Positions 59,737 through 64,000 of a DNA stretch of 64,000 nucleotides are shown piece by piece. Where the stretch lies: positions 62,001 to 126,000 of the forward strand of contig CAJTFX010000002.1 in the NCBI GenBank assembly GCA_910575555.1. The letters are read 5' to 3'. Positions within the stretch are counted from its first letter, which is position 1, and every line of letters starts with the position of its first letter. A program made the translations under genes and the position numbers. The notes under the pieces were generated by a model that was not told the origin of the DNA, did no database searches, and was given only the letters and a program-made list of their open reading frames with translations. The DNA comes from Lachnospiraceae bacterium (GTDB taxonomy: Bacteria > Bacillota > Clostridia > Lachnospirales > Lachnospiraceae).

Positions 59737-60681
59737 ATGCTATATAAGAAAGAATGGCCCCTGCTGATCTTTTTAGTTCCCGGTCTGCTGTTTATGATGG
59801 TGTTTCTCTACGTTCCGTTTCTGGAAAACATTAAGAACAGCTTTTACAATATGACGGCTGTTGTAAAAATGCCGGGAACAGACTGGAAATTTATCGGCTG
59901 GGAAAATTATAAGAGAATGTTTACGGACCCGGATGTAAGGACAGCTCTGATTAATTCCGTCAAAATGATGGTATTGACTGTGATTTTCGAGGTGGGCATC
60001 GCCTTTGTACTGGCAGTTTTAGTATCCCAGATTAAGAGACTGCAGCAGCTGTTCCGTACCGTGTACTTTTTCCCGGTGGTGATTTCCGCCACGGCAATTG
60101 GTTTGATGTTTAAGCTGTTTTACAATTACAACGGCGGGATGCTGAACCAGATTCTGGAATTTTTCGGCGCGGCTCCAGTGAACTGGCTGTCGCCGGAGCT
60201 GGCCTTTCTCATGGTGTGCATTCCCACCCTTTGGAGTTACATCGGATTTTACTTTGTAATTCTGCTCACCGGGCTCAGCGACATTCCCGATGACGTATAC
60301 GAAGCAGCCTCCATTGACGGATGTAGCCGTTTCATGCAGGTGTTTTACATCACCCTTCCCATGATGAAACCGGTATTTTTCACCTCGGTGACATTGGCGG
60401 TAACCGGTGCCCTTAAAGTATTTGACCTGCCGTGGGTTATGGTGCCCAACGGCGCGCCCCAGGGCGTAACCCACTTTTTGGGCACCTACATGTATCAGCA
60501 GAGCTTCGGGCTGAATGATTACGATTATGGCTCCACCCTTGCAGTGCTGATTGTGGTTCTGGGGATTGCGGTATCCCGGGGCATTGGATATCTGACGGAT
60601 GATCCGGAGGAACGGAAGGAACGGAAGGCAAAACGGATGCAGAAGAAAGCCCTGAAAACGGCAGGAAAGGGGGCGGCATAG
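59737..60681 (+). CDS. Sugar ABC transporter permease 1
   Basis: This 314-residue inner-membrane protein of the MalF/UgpA type has six hydrophobic segments. The cytoplasmic EAA loop reads DVYEAASIDGCSRFMQVFYI followed by TLPMM. It partners permease 2, which starts at the next base after its stop codon. A charged C-terminal tail (EERKERKAKRMQKK) is unusual but harmless. GGAAGGTGGGAG precedes the ATG. Confidence 0.94.
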   Translation: MLYKKEWPLLIFLVPGLLFMMVFLYVPFLENIKNSFYNMTAVVKMPGTDWKFIGWENYKRMFTDPDVRTALINSVKMMVLTVIFEVGIAFVLAVLVSQIKRLQQLFRTVYFFPVVISATAIGLMFKLFYNYNGGMLNQILEFFGAAPVNWLSPELAFLMVCIPTLWSYIGFYFVILLTGLSDIPDDVYEAASIDGCSRFMQVFYITLPMMKPVFFTSVTLAVTGALKVFDLPWVMVPNGAPQGVTHFLGTYMYQQSFGLNDYDYGSTLAVLIVVLGIAVSRGIGYLTDDPEERKERKAKRMQKKALKTAGKGAA

Positions 60682-61524
60682 ATGACTGTGGGTAAAAAAA
60701 GAAAAGTAAAGCCCGGAACCGCCGTTATTTATATCGTATTGATTTTGTGGGCGGTTTTAACCATATTTCCCTTTGTCTGGGTGGTGCTGAACTCCTTTAA
60801 GCCCTCGGCGGAGGTGCTTCGTTCTTCCTTTGCCCTGCCCAGTCAGGCCACCATGATGAATTACGAAAACGCCTTCAGTAAGCTGAATGTGCTGAAGGCT
60901 TACGGATACAGCTTTACCATTTCCGGCGTTGTGACAGTGGGGGTGATGGTCTTTGCCTCCCTTCTGTCCTTCGGGCTGACCAGATACCAGTTCAGAGGAA
61001 AGCAGCTGGTGCGGAGCCTGATTGTGGCAAGTCTGATGTTTCCGGTATTTGCAACCATTATTCCGGTATTTCGGATGATGGTGGAGTGGAATCTGCTAAG
61101 TAAGAATCTGGCGGTAATTCTGCCCCAGATTGCAGGAAATTTAAGTTTTGCAACGATTGTCATGACAGGATTTATGCAGAGCATTCCCATAGAAATGGAA
61201 GAGGCGGCATACATGGAAGGAGCCAGTGTGTTCCAGGTGTTTTTCAGGATTGTGGTTCCCCTCTGCCGGCCTTCCCTTGCAACAGTGGCCATTTTCAGTT
61301 TCCTGTGGTCTTATAATGATTTGTTTGTACAGAAAATCATGATCCGAGATCCCATGAAATATCCCATTTCCACGCTGCTGGAGCAAATCAGTTCCCAGTA
61401 TGGAACAGATTTCGGGCTGATGGCGGCATCCGTGACAATTATTGTGGTTCCGGTGATGCTTGTCTATATCGTACTTCAGAAAAATATTATTAAGGGATTG
61501 ACAGCGGGCGCTGTGAAAGGATAA
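60682..61524 (+). CDS. Sugar ABC transporter permease 2
   Basis: This 280-residue inner-membrane protein of the MalG/UgpE type has six hydrophobic segments. The EAA loop reads MEEAAYMEGASVFQVFFRIV then VPLCRP. The first segments, VIYIVLILWAVLTIFPFVWVV and VVLNSFKPSAE, are typical of the family. It directly follows permease 1 and precedes the response regulator gene by 32 nt. Confidence 0.95.
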   Translation: MTVGKKRKVKPGTAVIYIVLILWAVLTIFPFVWVVLNSFKPSAEVLRSSFALPSQATMMNYENAFSKLNVLKAYGYSFTISGVVTVGVMVFASLLSFGLTRYQFRGKQLVRSLIVASLMFPVFATIIPVFRMMVEWNLLSKNLAVILPQIAGNLSFATIVMTGFMQSIPIEMEEAAYMEGASVFQVFFRIVVPLCRPSLATVAIFSFLWSYNDLFVQKIMIRDPMKYPISTLLEQISSQYGTDFGLMAASVTIIVVPVMLVYIVLQKNIIKGLTAGAVKG

Positions 61525-61556
61525 GATTTCCGGTATGAGATAAGGAGGTTGGTATT

Positions 61557-62333
61557 ATGTACAGGGTGATGCTTGTAGATGATGAGCCGATTATTGTGGA
61601 GGGATTATCCCGCAGTATCCCATGGGAAAAGTGGAACTGCAAGGTTGTGGCAGCGGCCCATAACGGGTTAGAAGGCAGAAAGATCATTGAAACATACCGG
61701 CCGGATATTGTGTTTATGGATATCTGTATGCCGGAAATGGACGGACTGGCCATGATTGCCGCAATTCATTCCCAATTCCCGGATTTGGAGGTCTGCGTTC
61801 TGACCGGATACCGTGATTTTGAATATGCCAAAGAGGCCATCCGTCTGGGGGTGACCCGGTTTTTGCTGAAGCCTTCCGATATGGGAGAACTGGAAGAAGC
61901 CATTGAGACAATGTGCGGGAATCTGAAAAAGAAGGGAATCAGGGGAGAAGAGCAGGAGCCGGCCCGGGAAAAAACAGAGGGGGAATCGGAGGAATTGTCC
62001 CAGAGCGGCGATTCCGGCAGCTTTATTGTGAAAAACGCACTGGCTTATATCGAAGAAAACTATACCAGAAAGCTGACTCTTGGGGAAGTGGCGGAGAAAA
62101 CCTATGTCAGCCAGTGGCATCTGAGCAAACTGTTAAACCGCCATGCAGGGCAGAGCTTTTCCGATATTTTAAATCATGTGCGGATTGAACATGCCAAAGA
62201 ACTGCTGCGGGACCCTTCCCTGCGCATCGGAGAAATTTCAGAACAGGTGGGATTTTTAGATTTGGCGCATTTTTCCAGGGTATTTAAGAAGCAGGAGGGC
62301 GTAACCGCCAACGAGTACCGGAATAAAATATAG
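61557..62333 (+). CDS. AraC-family response regulator, YesN type
   Basis: This 258-residue DNA-binding regulator has a receiver domain at residues 1-120, with phospho-acceptor Asp55 (VFMDICMPEMDG) and the DDEP acidic pocket. A short charged linker leads to a double helix-turn-helix AraC domain at about 155-256 (LGEVAEKTYVSQWHLSKLL, EISEQVGFLDLAHFSRVFKK). It should be phosphorylated by the YesM-type kinase at 56473 and activate the sugar importer genes between them. AAGGAGGT precedes the ATG. Confidence 0.94.
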   Translation: MYRVMLVDDEPIIVEGLSRSIPWEKWNCKVVAAAHNGLEGRKIIETYRPDIVFMDICMPEMDGLAMIAAIHSQFPDLEVCVLTGYRDFEYAKEAIRLGVTRFLLKPSDMGELEEAIETMCGNLKKKGIRGEEQEPAREKTEGESEELSQSGDSGSFIVKNALAYIEENYTRKLTLGEVAEKTYVSQWHLSKLLNRHAGQSFSDILNHVRIEHAKELLRDPSLRIGEISEQVGFLDLAHFSRVFKKQEGVTANEYRNKI

Positions 62334-62362
62334 TGAAAAACAGCAGACAGAATGAGAAGCAT

Positions 62363-62400
62363 AAAAACTGTTATGGGACCCCAATCCCGTAACAGTTTTT
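62363..62400. terminator. Strong terminator after the response regulator gene
   Basis: AAAAACTGTTA-TGGGA pairs with TCCCG-TAACAGTTTTT around a 6-nt loop (CCCCAA). It has A-runs upstream and T-runs downstream, so it can act in both directions. It ends the sugar-uptake operon. Confidence 0.85.
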
Positions 62401-62477
62401 ATTGCACTTTTTGGCAAATAAGGGTAAGATATATGCAAAGACATACTTTATTATGGAGAACAGGAAGGAAATCAGAT

Positions 62478-63515
62478 ATGAAAGAATATATTAAAGGGGC
62501 AGGCGGCACAGTTGTCAGCAAATCAATTCTGGAGGGGACATCCAGGCTCAGGTGGTTTTTCCGGCAGGAGGCGGGCCATGGAAACGGCTGGATTGCCTTC
62601 GGCGACAAGGATACTCAGGAATATGTGGACAACCCGGACAATATGGCGGTGGTGGATTTTAATGTACTGGCAAATATTGAGCCGGCGGTGGTGAATGTTT
62701 TTTATCTTCCGGCAGGCACTGATTTGGAGTTTTGCTCAGATGGAACCGGCGCATATTTTATCAATACCCAGACCGGAGAAGAGATTCGGGAACGGGCCAA
62801 AAACCCGCTGCAGGAAGCTTTTGACAGGAATCTGAAATTTTTAAATCAGGAGACTTACCCGAAAGAATTATTCCGGGGCCTGTTTCAAAAGAGCGGCAAG
62901 TTAAAGACAGTTGTGATCGGCAAAGCGGATTTCCCCAGCGGGGAAGTGGTGCTGGCAGATCCTCTGGCTTATCTGGGAAGCGAATATACCATTACCCTGG
63001 AAAAACAGATTCCCAAAGGCAGCTATCCGGTGGAGCTTGCAGTCTGTCCCTCAAAGCTTGCGGGAATGCGGATTGTGGCGGCCAGGCTGACAGTCAGCGG
63101 CAAAGAGGCGGTCCGCCATGAGATTGCAATGCCCAAAGGAAGCAAAATCGAAGATCTGGGGAAATCCGGCGTGTGGGGATTTTTCGGCGTAGACACGGGA
63201 ATGGCGTGTTTTACCGATTCAAAGGTAGCCCAGAAATACAAAGAGTTTATTCAGAACTGGCAGGAAAAAAATCCGGGCAAAAATAAATACACAGATTATT
63301 TTGCGGCATTTTTCAAAGAGAGCAGTCAGAAATTTCCGGAAGTCCAAAGAGAAGGCGGCGATTTTATCCTCTGGCAGATTCCGGATACCAGGTATAAGCT
63401 GCCCATGTTTGCAAGCGGGTTTGGAGACGGAATTTACAGCGGATACTGGGGACTGGATGCAAAGGGAAAACCGGCGGAGCTTGTGATTCCTTTTATCAAT
63501 CCGGAATACATATAA
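62478..63515 (+). CDS. Imm33-like (DUF2185) and DUF4241 two-domain protein
   Basis: This 345-residue soluble protein's N-terminal domain (about 1-105) has AGGTVVSKSILEGTSRLRWF, then NGWIAFGDKDTQEYVDNPDN and ANIEPAVV. This is the pattern of DUF2185, classed among immunity proteins (Imm33). The C-terminal part (about 115-345) matches DUF4241: GEVVLADPLAYL, YPVELAVCPSK, WGFFGVDTGMACF and FGDGIYSGYWGLDAKGKPAEL. No toxin gene is adjacent, so a role in contact-dependent immunity is only suggested. GGAAGGAA precedes ATG 62478. The gene lies between the sugar operon and dnaE. Confidence 0.8.
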   Translation: MKEYIKGAGGTVVSKSILEGTSRLRWFFRQEAGHGNGWIAFGDKDTQEYVDNPDNMAVVDFNVLANIEPAVVNVFYLPAGTDLEFCSDGTGAYFINTQTGEEIRERAKNPLQEAFDRNLKFLNQETYPKELFRGLFQKSGKLKTVVIGKADFPSGEVVLADPLAYLGSEYTITLEKQIPKGSYPVELAVCPSKLAGMRIVAARLTVSGKEAVRHEIAMPKGSKIEDLGKSGVWGFFGVDTGMACFTDSKVAQKYKEFIQNWQEKNPGKNKYTDYFAAFFKESSQKFPEVQREGGDFILWQIPDTRYKLPMFASGFGDGIYSGYWGLDAKGKPAELVIPFINPEYI

Positions 63516-63533
63516 GACGAAGGAACAGCTATT

Positions 63534-64000
63534 ATGTCATTTGCACATCTTCATGTTCATACGGAATACAGTCTTTTGGACGGTTCCAATAAAATCAACG
63601 AATACGTGGCCCGGGTGAAGGAACTGGGCATGACTGCGGCGGCCATCACCGATCACGGCGTCATGTACGGAGTGATTGATTTCTACCGGGCGGCCCGGGA
63701 AGCCGGGATTAATCCGATTCTGGGCTGCGAGGTCTATGTTGCCCCGGGCTCCCGGTTTGACCGGGAGAAGGTGGAAGGGGAGGATCGGTATTTCCATCTG
63801 GTGCTGCTGGCGGAAAACAACCAGGGATATGCCAATCTGATGAAAATTGTATCAAGAGGATTTACGGAAGGATATTATTACAGACCCAGGGTGGATCGGG
63901 AAGTGCTGGAGACTTACCATGAGGGGCTGATTGTTTTAAGCGCATGTCTGGCCGGGGAAGTGCAGAAGCTTCTTTCCAGAGGATTCTATGAGGAAGCAAA
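63534..64000 (+). CDS. dnaE: DNA polymerase III alpha subunit DnaE, 3' truncated by window edge
   Basis: The first 155 residues are visible. The N-terminal PHP domain is clear from MSFAHLHVHTEYSLLDGSNK, then AITDHGVMYGVIDFYRAA, LGCEVYVAPGSR, and LVLLAENNQGYANLMKIVS, ending in VLSACLAGEV. Those histidines and acidic residues belong to the metal-binding cluster of the PHP domain. The initiating Asp/Glu region and polymerase palm are beyond the window. AAGGAAC precedes the ATG. The frame is open to the last base. Confidence 0.95.
   Translation, partial: MSFAHLHVHTEYSLLDGSNKINEYVARVKELGMTAAAITDHGVMYGVIDFYRAAREAGINPILGCEVYVAPGSRFDREKVEGEDRYFHLVLLAENNQGYANLMKIVSRGFTEGYYYRPRVDREVLETYHEGLIVLSACLAGEVQKLLSRGFYEEA

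Overview
The window looks like a chromosomal segment of an anaerobic Gram-positive of the class Clostridia, most likely family Lachnospiraceae. The support is the gene order priA-def-fmt-yugP-rsmB-rlmN-prpC-prkC-rsgA-rpe-thiN, a MurE with the meso-diaminopimelate motif DNPR, strong AGGAGG-type ribosome binding sites, an anaerobic (cobalt-early) cobalamin pathway, rubredoxin and FeoB. Base composition is moderate by eye, with a visibly AT-richer patch at about 17.2-18.8 kb. No rRNA, tRNA, CRISPR array or complete insertion sequence was recognised.

Layout. 0-5 kb: the end of feoB, a DUF2325 protein, rubredoxin, a class V aminotransferase and nadA. 5-6.8 kb, minus strand: a queuosine-precursor transporter (YhhQ family) and an overlapping radical SAM protein behind a structured leader RNA; together they suggest queuosine-base salvage. 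6.8-13.8 kb: a cobalamin operon (cbiD, L, F, G, H and a cbiJ-E-T fusion) that starts with six 42-bp tandem repeats instead of a recognisable B12 riboswitch. 13.8-20.7 kb: an interruption with a hypothetical protein, asnB, a small tyrosine recombinase, a two-gene Panacea-antitoxin/membrane-protein unit whose promoter carries a LexA-type box, a broken fructosamine kinase remnant, a thioesterase, a YoaK-type membrane protein and a DUF6483-like protein. 20.7-29 kb: the second cobalamin block (cbiA, cobT, cobU, cobS, a CobU-like paralogue, a membrane-anchored alpha/beta hydrolase, a small alarmone synthetase and cbiB).

29-46.6 kb is housekeeping: an HD-GYP response regulator, murE, priA, def, fmt, yugP, rsmB, rlmN, the PP2C/PASTA-kinase pair, rsgA, rpe, thiN, ychF and a MATE exporter. 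46.6-51.7 kb: a small HTH ORF, an Lsa-type ABC-F ribosome protection gene behind an attenuator-like leader, an AAA-ATPase/PD-(D/E)XK protein and a CPBP protease. 51.8-62.3 kb: a beta-disaccharide utilisation locus (GH94 phosphorylase, phosphohexomutase, sensor kinase, ABC importer, AraC-type response regulator). A roughly 645-bp palindromic repeat element bounded by inverted repeats sits inside this locus. The window ends with an Imm33-like/DUF4241 protein and the start of dnaE.

The best candidates for undescribed biology are the apparently SOS-controlled Panacea/membrane-protein pair at 17.3-18.7 kb, the nested palindromic element at 55.8-56.4 kb, the tandem start-codon repeats ahead of cbiD, and the queuosine-salvage leader RNA. 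All functional assignments were made by reading the sequence; no database search was run.
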